Of a stretch of DNA of 55,299 bases, positions 14,535 to 23,317 are shown one piece after another; positions within the stretch are counted from its first letter, which is position 1, and each line of letters begins with the position of its first letter. A program made the translations under genes and the position numbers. Under the pieces are notes generated by a model that worked only from the letters and a program-made list of their open reading frames with translations, was not told the origin of the DNA and did not search any database. The stretch is from DATHTK01 sp035463295. GTDB lineage: Bacteria; Actinomycetota; Rubrobacteria; Rubrobacterales; Rubrobacteraceae. The stretch covers positions 1-55,299 of the forward strand of contig DATHTK010000047.1 of NCBI GenBank assembly GCA_035463295.1, written 5' to 3'.

Positions 14535-16022
14535 TTGACCGACGAGCGCGCAACGCAGGAGGTCGAAGAGCGGCTCGCCCGCCTCACGGTCGCCGCCGAC
14601 TCGGTCTTTCTCCCGCCCGTGGTCGAGTTCGTGCGGCAGACGGCTCACCGTCTCGGGTTACGCGGTGAGGTCGCCGAGCATCTAGACCGGGCCGTCGAAC
14701 AGGTCTGCACGAACGTGATCGAGCACGCCTTCGAGCCGGGGACGAAGGGGAGCTACGACGTTCACCTCATACGGAGGCCTGGACAGGTCGTCGTGGCGGT
14801 CGAGGACCGGGGCCTCCCCTTCGATTACAGCCGGCTCCAGGGCGACAGAGGGAGGGACGCCCTGCACCGAGCCTTCGCCGACGAGGTCCGGTTCATGAAC
14901 CTCGGCAGAAGCGGCAACCGCGTCGAGCTGATCAAGAACCTCCCGCGAGACGACGTCCGGGACGGGATGCCGGAGGAGGAGCACCACCGGACCGTGGGGG
15001 CGCCGGAAGCACCCGGGGACGCGCTGCTAGAGATTCGGACGATGAGGCCCGAGGAGTCTGTCGAGCTCTCGCGTTGCGTGTACCGTTCCTACGGCTACAG
15101 CTACGACTGGGACTACGTCTACTACCCGGAGAGGATCCGGGAGCTCCAGGAGGTAGGCCTCATGCGCTCCTGCGTCGCGGTGACGCCCGAGGGGGAGTTC
15201 GTCGGCCACCTGGCCGTCAGAGTCGAGCGCCCGGAAGCCCCGGTCGGGGAGGCCGGTCAGGCGGTCGTCGACCCGCGATTCCGGGGTCATCACCTCTTCC
15301 CGCGGCTGAAGACCTATCTCGCCGAGAGGGCCAGAGAGGCCGGAATGTACGGGCTCTACAGCGAGGCGACCGCCGTGCATCCCTTCAGCCAGAAGGGCAA
15401 CCTCCAGCTCGGTGCGCAGGAGACCGGCTTCCTGCTCGGCTACATCCCGGCCACCGTCTCCTACAAGGAGATCGGGGAGAAGAGAGAAGGGAGGCGCGGC
15501 TCAGTGGCCCTGTTCTACATGAGAACGAATGAGGAGCCCGGACGTACCGTCTACCCGCCCGCTGCGTACCGGGCACAGATCCTGGCGGTGATCGAGCATA
15601 ACGCGCTACGCCGCACGGCCGAGGACGAGCCGGGCGAGCAGACACCGGACCCGTCGCGGATTAGCGTCGACGTGCGCCGGGACCACAACGTCGCTTTCGT
15701 GCGGGTTCAGGCACCGGGGGACGACCTGGGAGAGCTGGTCCGAGCGCGGCTGCGCGAGCTCTGCCTGCACCGCGTGGACTGCATCTACGCGGACCTGCCG
15801 CTCTCGCACCCGGCGACGGCGCGGGCCGGGTGCGAGCTGGAAGACCTGGGCTTCTTTTTCGGCGGGATAATCCCCGAGGCCCACCGCGACGGCGGCGATG
15901 TCCTCCGGCTCCAGTACCTCAACGAGGTCGAGACAGAGCGCGAGGACGTGCATACCGCCTCGGAATTCGGCCGGGGTCTGCTGGACTCCATCTTCCGGCA
16001 TAGGGACGCCGCACGCATCTAG
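14535..16022 (+). CDS. Anti-sigma-type HATPase fused to GNAT acetyltransferase
   Basis: Residues about 15-145 form an RsbW/SpoIIAB-like ATP-binding domain: N-box EQVCTNVIEHAF, G1 VEDRGLPFD and SGNRVELIKNL. Residues about 175-310 form a GNAT domain (IRTMRPEESVELSRCVYRSYGYSY, VGHLAVRV, VVDPRFRGHHLFPRLKTYL, where RFRGHH is the acetyl-CoA loop). A second, degenerate alpha/beta unit fills 370-480. Start is TTG. The neighbour is a CoA-transferase, so the fusion may link phosphoryl or partner-switch signalling to acyl-CoA state or protein acylation. The stop overlaps the symporter stop by 4 bases on the opposite strand. Fusion and domain order are visible; the role is inferred. Confidence 0.8.
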   Translation: MTDERATQEVEERLARLTVAADSVFLPPVVEFVRQTAHRLGLRGEVAEHLDRAVEQVCTNVIEHAFEPGTKGSYDVHLIRRPGQVVVAVEDRGLPFDYSRLQGDRGRDALHRAFADEVRFMNLGRSGNRVELIKNLPRDDVRDGMPEEEHHRTVGAPEAPGDALLEIRTMRPEESVELSRCVYRSYGYSYDWDYVYYPERIRELQEVGLMRSCVAVTPEGEFVGHLAVRVERPEAPVGEAGQAVVDPRFRGHHLFPRLKTYLAERAREAGMYGLYSEATAVHPFSQKGNLQLGAQETGFLLGYIPATVSYKEIGEKREGRRGSVALFYMRTNEEPGRTVYPPAAYRAQILAVIEHNALRRTAEDEPGEQTPDPSRISVDVRRDHNVAFVRVQAPGDDLGELVRARLRELCLHRVDCIYADLPLSHPATARAGCELEDLGFFFGGIIPEAHRDGGDVLRLQYLNEVETEREDVHTASEFGRGLLDSIFRHRDAARI

Positions 16023-17437
16023 GCGGTGCCGCTCATCCGGCGCTCCCAGGCCTGGAGGTGCTCCTCCGAGGGCTTCGGGGTCAGCAGGCTCACCCCGACG
16101 AAGACCACGAGGCTCACCAGCATCCCGTAGATGATCGGGTCGTTCGAAAAGAGGCCGCGCGTGGCCATGAGCGCGATGACGACGATGCTGCTAACCACCA
16201 TGGAGGCCAGGGCGCCCGCGGCGGTGGCGCGCCGCCAGAAGAGGGCCCCCACGATGGGAACGAACAGGGCGCCCGTCAGGAGGTCGTAGGCCACCGTCAG
16301 CGCCCCGACGACGTCGCTGACAAGCAGGGAGATCACGAGCACGATCACGCCGACGAGCAGCGTCATCACGCGGCTCACCAGGACCCTGTTGTGCACCCCG
16401 CGGGCGATAAAGCCTGCGTAGACGTCGCTCGCCAGGATGGTGGACGATGCCAGCAGACCGGCGCTCGCCGTGGACATCACCGCCGCGAGAGCGGCTGCCA
16501 GTACCAGGCCCGTGACACCGGCCGGGAGCGCCTCGGTCGTCACCCGGGCGAACGCGTTGTCCGGGGTGGCGAGGTTCGGGACCAGCACCCGCGCCGCGCT
16601 CCCGATCAGGGCGCCGGCGAGCGCGTAGAGCAGGCAGTAGAGCCCCGCCGCGACGCTGCCCCAGCGCGCGATCTCCGGGCTGCGCGCCGTAAAGACCCTC
16701 TGCCAGATGTCCTGTCCGATCATGAGCCCGAAAAAGAACAGCAGGAAGTAGGTGAAGATAGTCTGCCCCCCGATGGCCGTCAGGCTGAAGTACGATCCCG
16801 GCAGGGCCTCCGCCATCCCGGAGAACCCGCCGGCCTGCGTGATCGCCAGCGGCAGCAGAAGGAAGAAGACGCCGACGGTCATGACGAGAAACTGGAGGAA
16901 GTCGGTGAGCGTTATCGACCACATCCCCCCGGCCACCGAGTACGCGACCACAATGCCCCCGGCCACCAGGATGGCCAGGCTCGGCGACATCCCGAGAACC
17001 ACGTTGAAGACGGTCCCGATCGCGATGGTAGAGGTAACCGCTATCATGAGGGCGTACGCGGCTATGATGGCGGCGCTGATCAGACGCGAGGCAGCCCCGT
17101 AGCGGTTCTGGAGCATCTCGGCGACCGTGTAGATACCGAGGCGCGAGAGCCGGGTGGACATCAGGATGCCCAGCGCTATGACGCCGAGACCGATCATGAA
17201 GACGAGCCACATCCCGGAGATCCCGTACTGGTACCCGAGGCTCACGCCGCCGATGGTCGAGGCGCCCCCGAGAACGACCGCGCTCAGGGTGCCCACGTAC
17301 ATGAAAGGGCCGAGCCGCCGCCCGGCGACCAGGTAGTCCTCGGCGCTGCGGGCCCGCCTCAAACCCCAGTAGCCGGCCCCGATCATCACCGCGAAGTAGA
17401 CCGCGATCACGAGATAGTCGAGCAACGGATTGTCCAT
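16019..17437 (-). CDS. Sodium:solute symporter (SSS family)
   Basis: The 472-residue protein has about 13 membrane segments and SSS hallmarks: SAEDYLVAGRRLGPFMYVGTLSAVVLGGAS, a GGMWSITLTDFLQF stretch and AAALAAVMSTASAGLLASSTILASDVY, the region around TM8 that holds the Na+ site Ser/Ala. It starts 2 bases after the stop of the agmatinase-type gene, so both belong to one operon. A guanidino or polyamine compound (agmatine, guanidinobutyrate) is a reasonable substrate guess from context only. Confidence 0.88.
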   Translation of the reverse strand: MDNPLLDYLVIAVYFAVMIGAGYWGLRRARSAEDYLVAGRRLGPFMYVGTLSAVVLGGASTIGGVSLGYQYGISGMWLVFMIGLGVIALGILMSTRLSRLGIYTVAEMLQNRYGAASRLISAAIIAAYALMIAVTSTIAIGTVFNVVLGMSPSLAILVAGGIVVAYSVAGGMWSITLTDFLQFLVMTVGVFFLLLPLAITQAGGFSGMAEALPGSYFSLTAIGGQTIFTYFLLFFFGLMIGQDIWQRVFTARSPEIARWGSVAAGLYCLLYALAGALIGSAARVLVPNLATPDNAFARVTTEALPAGVTGLVLAAALAAVMSTASAGLLASSTILASDVYAGFIARGVHNRVLVSRVMTLLVGVIVLVISLLVSDVVGALTVAYDLLTGALFVPIVGALFWRRATAAGALASMVVSSIVVIALMATRGLFSNDPIIYGMLVSLVVFVGVSLLTPKPSEEHLQAWERRMSGTA

Positions 17438-17439
17438 TC

Positions 17440-18450
17440 CTACCCCTTGTCCGGGCTTCGAGCGCCCGGCTGTGAACCGACCGCTCCTCTCTCCGACGTG
17501 CCCTCCTCTTTGCTGCGAACGGCGACGAGGCTCAGGAGCTCGTAGGCTATGTTGGCGGCCAGTAGAGACGTGATCTGGCCAGGACCGTCGTAGGAAGGAT
17601 AGACTTCTACCACGTCACAACCGGCGAGGTCTATACCCCGAAGGCCCCGCACCAACTCCTGGGCCTCCCTACTCGTAAAGCCCCCTACCTCGGGCGTCCC
17701 CGTCCCCGGTGCATACGCGGGATCGCAGAAGTCCACATCGAACGACAGGTAGACCTTTCCATCCCCAACCCGCTCTCGAACCCTCTGTATGGTGCTCTCT
17801 ATCCCAACCCCCCTAACTTCGTCTGTAGGGATCACCTCGAAGCCGAGACGCCTCGAAGCCTCGAGGTCCCCCCCATCGTACAAAGAGCCCCTCATCCCGA
17901 GCTGGATGGAGCTCTCGGGCACGAGCAAACCCTCCTCAACCGCCCGCCGAAAGACGGTGCCGTGGTTGTAGGACTTGCCGAAGTAAGCGTCCCAGGTATC
18001 GGCGTGTGAGTCGAACTGCACAAGGGCGAGCGAGCCGTGCACCGCAGCCGCGGCCCTGAGCTCCGCAAGGGCTATCGAGTGGTCCCCACCGAGCACTATC
18101 GGCACTACCCCGGCCTCGTGTATGGGCAAGAGCTCTCGCTCCATCCTCGCGTAGCTCTCCTCTATAAAGCCTGGAACTACCGACACGTCGCCGTAGTCCG
18201 TGACCGAGAGATGCTCGAAGATGGAGACATCCTGGGAGGGGTTGTAGGGCCTGAGGAGGTGTGAGGCGCTTCGGATCCCTTCGGGGCCGAAGCGGGCTCC
18301 CACCCTGAAGGAAGCGCCGGTGTCAAACGGCGCCCCTACTATGGTGGCCCCGGTATTGTGGAGGTCCCTTACGTTGGGCAGGCGCATGAAGGTGCGCACG
18401 CCAGAGAAGCGCGGAGTTTCAAAGGAGTTCGCTGGCTCGTAGCGGGTCAT
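17440..18450 (-). CDS. Agmatinase/ureohydrolase family protein
   Basis: The 336-residue enzyme carries the three Mn-site motifs of the arginase/agmatinase fold: GGDHSIAL (about 123-130), QFDSHADTWD (about 148-157) and SFDVDFCDPAYAPGTGTPEVGG with the paired Asp residues. It would release urea from a guanidino compound such as agmatine or guanidinobutyrate. ATG at 18450 is chosen for GGAAGGGGATCTT just before it. The C-terminal 30 residues are a Gly/Arg-rich tail that continues nearly to the symporter start. First gene of the two-gene operon with the SSS symporter. Confidence 0.88.
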   Translation of the reverse strand: MTRYEPANSFETPRFSGVRTFMRLPNVRDLHNTGATIVGAPFDTGASFRVGARFGPEGIRSASHLLRPYNPSQDVSIFEHLSVTDYGDVSVVPGFIEESYARMERELLPIHEAGVVPIVLGGDHSIALAELRAAAAVHGSLALVQFDSHADTWDAYFGKSYNHGTVFRRAVEEGLLVPESSIQLGMRGSLYDGGDLEASRRLGFEVIPTDEVRGVGIESTIQRVRERVGDGKVYLSFDVDFCDPAYAPGTGTPEVGGFTSREAQELVRGLRGIDLAGCDVVEVYPSYDGPGQITSLLAANIAYELLSLVAVRSKEEGTSERGAVGSQPGARSPDKG

Positions 18451-18542
18451 AAGATCCCCTTCCGCAACCGATGCTCTGTCGTTTCCACCCAGGCGCACCG
18501 ACGGTATCCGACCTGAATCCTACCCGGTCGGGACTATTCGAG

Positions 18543-19007
18543 CTACCTGGTGGTGAGGTCCAGTTCGGTAGAGATCTCGACGCTCCCCTTTATGGAACGG
18601 GCTACGGGACAGGAGTCCCAGTAGAAACCCAGCACCCGCTCTATCTTGTCGCGGTCCGCCTCGTCGGCGGTGAGGTGGAAGGTCTGCCGGATCCTCTTCA
18701 GCACGAGCACCTTGCCCTCCGTCTCTACCTCCCCCACCGTATCGCCGTAGAGACCCTCGAAATCGACTTGACGCGCTGCCAGCGCGCCCCTGAAGGTGCC
18801 GAGCAGTCAACCGCCGGTCGCTGCGACGAGATAGTCCAGGGTCGAGGCGTGCGGGTCTTCGACGTCGGGAGAGACCCCATAGTGCTCGGCGATCTCGCTG
18901 TGAACACCGAACATCACCGGCTCTTTGACGGCGGGAAGATAGGCGCGCCGGGTCCTGCCCTCCACCGGTTCCACCTTCACCCGGGACACGTACTTCACTT
19001 CGGCCAT
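18543..19007 (-). CDS. OsmC-family peroxiredoxin with in-frame TGA at the peroxidatic Cys (candidate selenoprotein)
   Basis: One frame runs from ATG 19007 to 18543 with a single TGA at codon 67 (bases 18809-18807). Before it lies STLDYLVAATGG and after it LLGTFRGALAARQV, the segment that in OsmC proteins reads GGCLLGT with the peroxidatic Cys. The rest is intact: a beta-rich N-half and a C-half with FYWDSCPVARSI, which supplies the second Cys (Cys133). So the frame is conserved on both sides and only the key Cys codon is TGA. Read-through as Sec would give a 154-residue enzyme that reduces organic hydroperoxides. A hairpin starts 18 bases after the TGA (listed separately). Without Sec machinery it would be a nonsense-mutated pseudogene. 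No sel genes are in the window. Confidence 0.75.
18770..18788 (-). promoter_or_regulatory. SECIS-like hairpin after the TGA codon
   Basis: On the minus strand, GGCGCGCT and AGCGCGTC pair as an 8-bp stem (one G-U) closed by the loop GGC. The loop begins 27 bases after the TGA, inside the window expected for bacterial SECIS elements, and the first loop base is G. In GC-rich coding DNA such stems also arise by chance. Confidence 0.4.
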
Positions 19008-19426
19008 GCTCTTCGCTCCTTTCGCTCGACGGACAGACTCACACAGAGATGGAGCCCACTGTGGATACTATCAAGTCTAGCGTACCGAGCGAACGGGTCG
19101 AAGCGGGCCGGTACTCCGGCTTCTACTCGTGTCCGGCTCACATCCGACGGGACAGAATACCCATACCGATAACGCAGCGCCGGGTATAGGGTTGGTCTCA
19201 ACGCCGGGCGACTCGCTGCCCCTGTACGCCTGACGCCCGGCTACATTATCCCGGACCGGGTCCTCGGCGTCCTCCCCGAGCCAGCCCGGTCCTTCGCCGA
19301 CCGGGGCGGGTCCGTTCCGGGGACCGGCGTTTACCGGTACACAACACACGCAGAGCGCCCCCTCTGGATCGGTCCGCGCTTCTCACCACCCGACAAGCTG
19401 CTTCGCGAACGCGGATGAGCCCCCTC
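19008..19426. other. Intergenic region with no recognised gene
   Basis: The 419-base gap between two leftward genes holds no convincing ORF. An 8-bp inverted repeat GCCGGGCG/CGCCCGGC (19203-19210 and 19234-19241) could terminate the aldo/keto reductase transcript. It also contains GC-rich CCGG-type short repeats. The OsmC promoter should lie at its left end, but no clear one is seen. Confidence 0.4.
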
Positions 19427-20422
19427 TCAGCGGTTGACGGTGCGCAACTGCTGCTCGGTGTAGCGTTCGCCGGCCGCCGAGCCTCTCGGTATCGCCTCCT
19501 CGATGCGCGCCAGGTCTTCCGGTGCGAGTGTCAGATCTGACGCGGCGGCGTTCTCCTCGAGGTACTTGCGGCGCCTGGTGCCGGGGATGGGGACGATATC
19601 GTCCCCCTGGGCGAGCAGCCAGGCGAGCGCGAGCTGTCCCGGCGTAGCACCTTTTTCGGCGGCGATCTCGCGTACCCTCTCGGCCAGCTCCAGGTTTTTC
19701 TCGAAGTTCGCCTTCGCGAAGCGCGGGAAGCGGGCGCTCCTGGTGTCGTTTTCGGGTAGGTCCTCGACGCTCTTCCACGACCCGCTGAGGAATCCCCGTC
19801 CGAGCGGGGAGTACGCCACGAACCCGATGCCGAGCTCGCGCACGGTCGGCAGGATCTCATCCTCCACGTCCCGGGTGAAGAGCGAGTACTCAGACTGCAA
19901 CGCGCTTATCGGATGGACCGCGTGCGCCCGCCGTATCGTCTGCGGCGCCGCCTCGGAGAGCCCCACAAAACGCACCTTCCCCGCCTCCACCAGCCCTTTC
20001 ATCGCACCGACGGTCTCCTCGATCGGAGTGTCGAGGTCAACGCGGTGCTGGTAGTAGAGGTCGATGTAATCCACCCCGAGCCGCTCCAGCGAGGCCTCGC
20101 AGGCCTCGCGGACGTACTCGGGGTCTCCGCGCACTCCGAGCCTCTCGCCGCTCGGGGCGCGCACGTTACCGAACTTGGTGGCGAGCACCACCTCCTCGCG
20201 CCGGTCCCCGATGGCCTTGCCGACGAGCTTTTCGTTGGTGAACGGACCGTACATATCAGCCGTGTCGATAAAGCTCACGCCGAGCTCGAGCGCCCGACGG
20301 ATGGTGGAGATCGACTCCTTCTCGTCCGCGGTGCCGTAGAACTCGCTCATCCCCATACACCCGAGTCCCAACTCCGAAACCTCGAGGCCCTCTCCGCCCA
20401 GGTGTCGCTGCTTCACGTTCAT
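19427..20422 (-). CDS. Aldo/keto reductase
   Basis: The 331-residue TIM-barrel oxidoreductase has SELGLGCMGMSEFYG, the catalytic Asp/Tyr in FIDTADMYGPFTNE (about 51-64), the Lys in VVLATKFG (about 79-86) and the catalytic His equivalent in YYQHRVD. The NADPH-binding end IPGTRRRKYLEENAAA is complete. Length and motifs match the AKR13-like group that reduces aldehydes and ketones with NADPH. Monocistronic by context. Confidence 0.92.
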   Translation of the reverse strand: MNVKQRHLGGEGLEVSELGLGCMGMSEFYGTADEKESISTIRRALELGVSFIDTADMYGPFTNEKLVGKAIGDRREEVVLATKFGNVRAPSGERLGVRGDPEYVREACEASLERLGVDYIDLYYQHRVDLDTPIEETVGAMKGLVEAGKVRFVGLSEAAPQTIRRAHAVHPISALQSEYSLFTRDVEDEILPTVRELGIGFVAYSPLGRGFLSGSWKSVEDLPENDTRSARFPRFAKANFEKNLELAERVREIAAEKGATPGQLALAWLLAQGDDIVPIPGTRRRKYLEENAAASDLTLAPEDLARIEEAIPRGSAAGERYTEQQLRTVNR

Positions 20423-20534
20423 CTCCCTCCGCGAAATCGCTAGCGGTCTACCGACCGAGTGTACCCAGCCGGGAGGGATTCAGATCCTCTTCCCACGCGC
20501 GCGGGCCGGGTAGCTGGCACTTGCGCGGCCAGCG

Positions 20535-22718
20535 TCACTTGCGGAAGAGTCGGATGCCGTTCATGGTGACGGCGATGGAGGTGCCCATGTCGGCCAGCAC
20601 GGCGAGCCAGAGCGCAACGAGCCCGAAAGGCGCCAGGAGCACGAAGAGGCCCTTGATCAGCAGCGACACGGCTACGTTCTGCTTGATGATCCGTTCGGCG
20701 GCGCGCGAGAGCCGCACCGCTTCGGCCAGCTTGGCGAGGTCGTCCTGCATCAGCGCCACGTCCGCGGTCTCCAGGGCCACGTCGGTGCCCGCCGCCCCCA
20801 TCGCGAACCCGACGGAAGAGGTCGCGAGCGCCGGGGCGTCGTTGACGCCGTCGCCTACCATGCCTGCGGCGCCGTGCTCGGAGACGAGCTCGCGCACGGC
20901 CTCCACCTTCTGCTCCGGGAGCAGCCGAGCCCGGTAGCCTATGCCCAGCTCCCCGGCGATCCTCCGGGCGGGGGCATCGGCGTCCCCGGTGAGCATCACG
21001 AGCTCCCCTACCCCCTCCGCGCGCAGCGCCTCCAGCGTGTCCCTGGCCTCCGGGCGCACGGCGTCGGCCAGACCGAATACCGCAATGGGGCCGCCCTCGG
21101 CGCCGAGGATCACCGGCGTCTCTCCGACCGCCTCGACCTTACCGAGCGCCTCTTTCGCCTCGTCGAGAGCGATGCCCCTCTCGGCGAACATCCGGGGGCT
21201 CCCGACCATGTACCGCTTCTCGCCCACCACACCCTCCGCTCCCCTACCCGTGACCGACCGGAAGTGGGAGACGCGCTGCGGTCCGTCCTCTTCAGCAGCG
21301 GCCAGGATGGCGTGCGCGAGCGGGTGCTCGGAGCGGCTCTCGAGCGCGGCCGCCAGCATCAGGGCCTGCGTCTCGTCCCGACCGTCGAGCGCTACGATGC
21401 GAGAGAGCACCGGTCGTCCCTCGGTGAGGGTGCCGGTCTTGTCGAAGGCCAGGGCCTTGAGCCTGCCCGCGGCCTCCAGCGCCGCGCCACCCTTGATCAG
21501 GATGCCCCGCCGCGAGGCGGCCCCGATCCCCGAGACCACTGTGACGGGGGTCGAGATCACCAGCGCGCAGGGGCACGCGATGATCAGGAGCGCCAGCGCC
21601 CGGTAGAACCAGGTCCCGAACTCCCCTCCCAGCAGCGGGGGCACTACGGCCACAACGACCGCGACCGCCACCACGCCGGGCGTGTAGAAGCGCGAGAAGC
21701 GGTCCACGAACTGCTCGGTCGGAGCCCTGCTCGCCTGAGCCTCCTCCACGAGGCGCGCGATCCTCTGCAGGGTGGAGTCGCCAGCTTCCCGTAGAACGCG
21801 GACCAGGACCCCACCGCCGCCGTTGAGGCTGCCGGAGTAGACCGGGTCCCCCGGTCCCTTCTCAACCGGGGTGCTCTCGCCCGTCACCGGCGACTCGTCG
21901 ACCGTGGTCTCGCCCTCGATCACCTCGCCATCCAGCGCGAGCCGATCGCCTGGTCTGACCACGACCGTCTCCCCGACCGTGACCTCCTCTGCTCCGACGG
22001 ACCTCTCGATGCCACCCCTGTGCACAAGCACCTCCTCGGGAGTGAGCGTCGCGAGGGCGCGAACCGCCCTGCGGGTACGATCTATGGCGTAGACCTGCAG
22101 GGCGTTGCCGGCGGCGAACAGCACCACTACCGAAGCGGCTTCGGCCCACTCTCCGATCGCTACCGCTCCCACCACGGCCGCGCTCATCAACACGTTCATA
22201 TCCATGTGCCGGGCGCGGAGCCCTGCTACGGCCGTACGGAATATGGGCACGCCGCCAACTCCGATGGCCGCGAGGTAGACCCCGACGACCACGACCTCGG
22301 GCGTCCCAGCGAAACCCAGCGCCAGACCTAGGACGAACAGCACGGCCGCGGCGAAAACCGATACGACCCTCGGAGTGCGCCAGAACGAGGGTCTCTCGAC
22401 CTCCCGGCGACTTCCAACCCCGTATCCGGCGTCCCTGACGGCCTTCTCGATCTTCTCGAGGGCGACGCCGGGGTCGTGCTCGACGTCGAGCCTGCCGGCG
22501 GCGAAGCGGACCACGGCCCTCCAGACGCCCGGAAGCTCGCTCACGCGGCGCTCTACGGTCGCCGCACAACTCGCGCAATCCATCCCCTCGACCCGGATCA
22601 CCGTCCGCTCGGTCCCTTCCATCAGCGCGCCCTCGACCGACTCCCGCCGGGTGGCCGGGCTAACGGGCGGAGAGGACGACTCCTGCCCCAAGACAGGGAG
22701 CAGTCTCTTCTCCCTCAT
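20535..22718 (-). CDS. Heavy-metal translocating P1B-type ATPase (Cd/Zn type)
   Basis: The 727-residue pump has one N-terminal metal-binding domain with GMDCASC (about 45-51), membrane helices with the metal-site CPC (IACPCALV), the phosphorylated DKTGTLTEG, the HP locus SEHPLAHAIL and the hinge GDGVNDAPAL. CPC plus a CadC-like regulator favours export of Zn/Cd/Pb rather than Cu. Its ATG overlaps the regulator's stop (ATGA), so translation is coupled. Residues 1-34 before MEGTERTVIRV are poorly conserved, and an internal start there is possible. Confidence 0.93.
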   Translation of the reverse strand: MREKRLLPVLGQESSSPPVSPATRRESVEGALMEGTERTVIRVEGMDCASCAATVERRVSELPGVWRAVVRFAAGRLDVEHDPGVALEKIEKAVRDAGYGVGSRREVERPSFWRTPRVVSVFAAAVLFVLGLALGFAGTPEVVVVGVYLAAIGVGGVPIFRTAVAGLRARHMDMNVLMSAAVVGAVAIGEWAEAASVVVLFAAGNALQVYAIDRTRRAVRALATLTPEEVLVHRGGIERSVGAEEVTVGETVVVRPGDRLALDGEVIEGETTVDESPVTGESTPVEKGPGDPVYSGSLNGGGGVLVRVLREAGDSTLQRIARLVEEAQASRAPTEQFVDRFSRFYTPGVVAVAVVVAVVPPLLGGEFGTWFYRALALLIIACPCALVISTPVTVVSGIGAASRRGILIKGGAALEAAGRLKALAFDKTGTLTEGRPVLSRIVALDGRDETQALMLAAALESRSEHPLAHAILAAAEEDGPQRVSHFRSVTGRGAEGVVGEKRYMVGSPRMFAERGIALDEAKEALGKVEAVGETPVILGAEGGPIAVFGLADAVRPEARDTLEALRAEGVGELVMLTGDADAPARRIAGELGIGYRARLLPEQKVEAVRELVSEHGAAGMVGDGVNDAPALATSSVGFAMGAAGTDVALETADVALMQDDLAKLAEAVRLSRAAERIIKQNVAVSLLIKGLFVLLAPFGLVALWLAVLADMGTSIAVTMNGIRLFRK

Positions 22719-23077
22719 GCCTGCTCCCCTACCGCCTCCTCGCCAAGAACGACGCCCAGCAGCGACCGTCCCACCGGGGTCAGGGAGTACATCACGAGCT
22801 TGCCATCCCGCCTGGAGCGGACGACTTCCCGGTCCCTGAGCGCCCGCAAGTGGTGAGAGACGAGGTTCTGCGAGCGTCCCGAGATCCAGGAGAGGTCGCA
22901 GACACACAACTCCTCACCCTCGCGCAACGCAGCGGCGAGCGTCAGCCTCGTCGGGTCGGCAAGGGCTCGCGCCCGCTCAGCCGCCCGCCAGGCGGCCTCC
23001 TCTACGAGTAACTTCTCGCGGATCGCTTCGGCACGCGGGGCGTCAATGCAGATGAGGTCGCAGCGATCGTCCGTCAT
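22715..23077 (-). CDS. ArsR/SmtB family metal-sensing repressor (CadC/CmtR-like)
   Basis: The 120-residue winged-helix protein has an N-terminal Cys pair (CDLICID, Cys6 and Cys10) and the alpha3 metal motif ELCVCDL before the recognition helix SQNLVSHHLRALRD. CadC-type sensors use N-terminal Cys residues plus the CVC pair to bind Cd/Pb/Zn and leave DNA. It is the first gene of the operon with the P-type ATPase and should repress it until metal binds. Confidence 0.93.
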   Translation of the reverse strand: MTDDRCDLICIDAPRAEAIREKLLVEEAAWRAAERARALADPTRLTLAAALREGEELCVCDLSWISGRSQNLVSHHLRALRDREVVRSRRDGKLVMYSLTPVGRSLLGVVLGEEAVGEQA

Positions 23078-23112
23078 AAATCATCCCAACGTCAGTTGAT
23101 ATGTTAGTACGA

Positions 23113-23118
23113 AGTATA
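23113..23118 (-). promoter_or_regulatory. -10-like box TATACT for the ArsR/P-type ATPase operon
   Basis: TATACT on the minus strand lies about 36 bases before the regulator ATG in an AT-richer stretch (23090-23120), the only such stretch nearby. It overlaps loose inverted sequences that may include the ArsR operator. No strong -35 is seen. Confidence 0.35.
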
Positions 23119-23317
23119 GCAAGACGGACTCTGGTAGTCGAGTGCCTGGGCCGAGATGATGTTTGGACCCGGGACGAGTGCGACCTTCGACAACGACTTC
23201 AGGCACACGTGAGCTCGCCTGCGAGGCGGAGGCGTTCCTCTGTGCCCGAGCCCTAATGCAATGAAAGCTGGGCCGACTTCTGCGGGCTAATTACGACATC
23301 CCGATTCTGGACGGTAT

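Noticed and set aside
16058..17545. 495-codon ORF opposite the symporter
   Set aside because: His/Arg/Gly shadow without motifs.
19095..19150. YSCPAHIRRDR stretch resembling a heavy-metal YxCPMHP motif
   Set aside because: Too short, no further domain and no good frame; likely chance.
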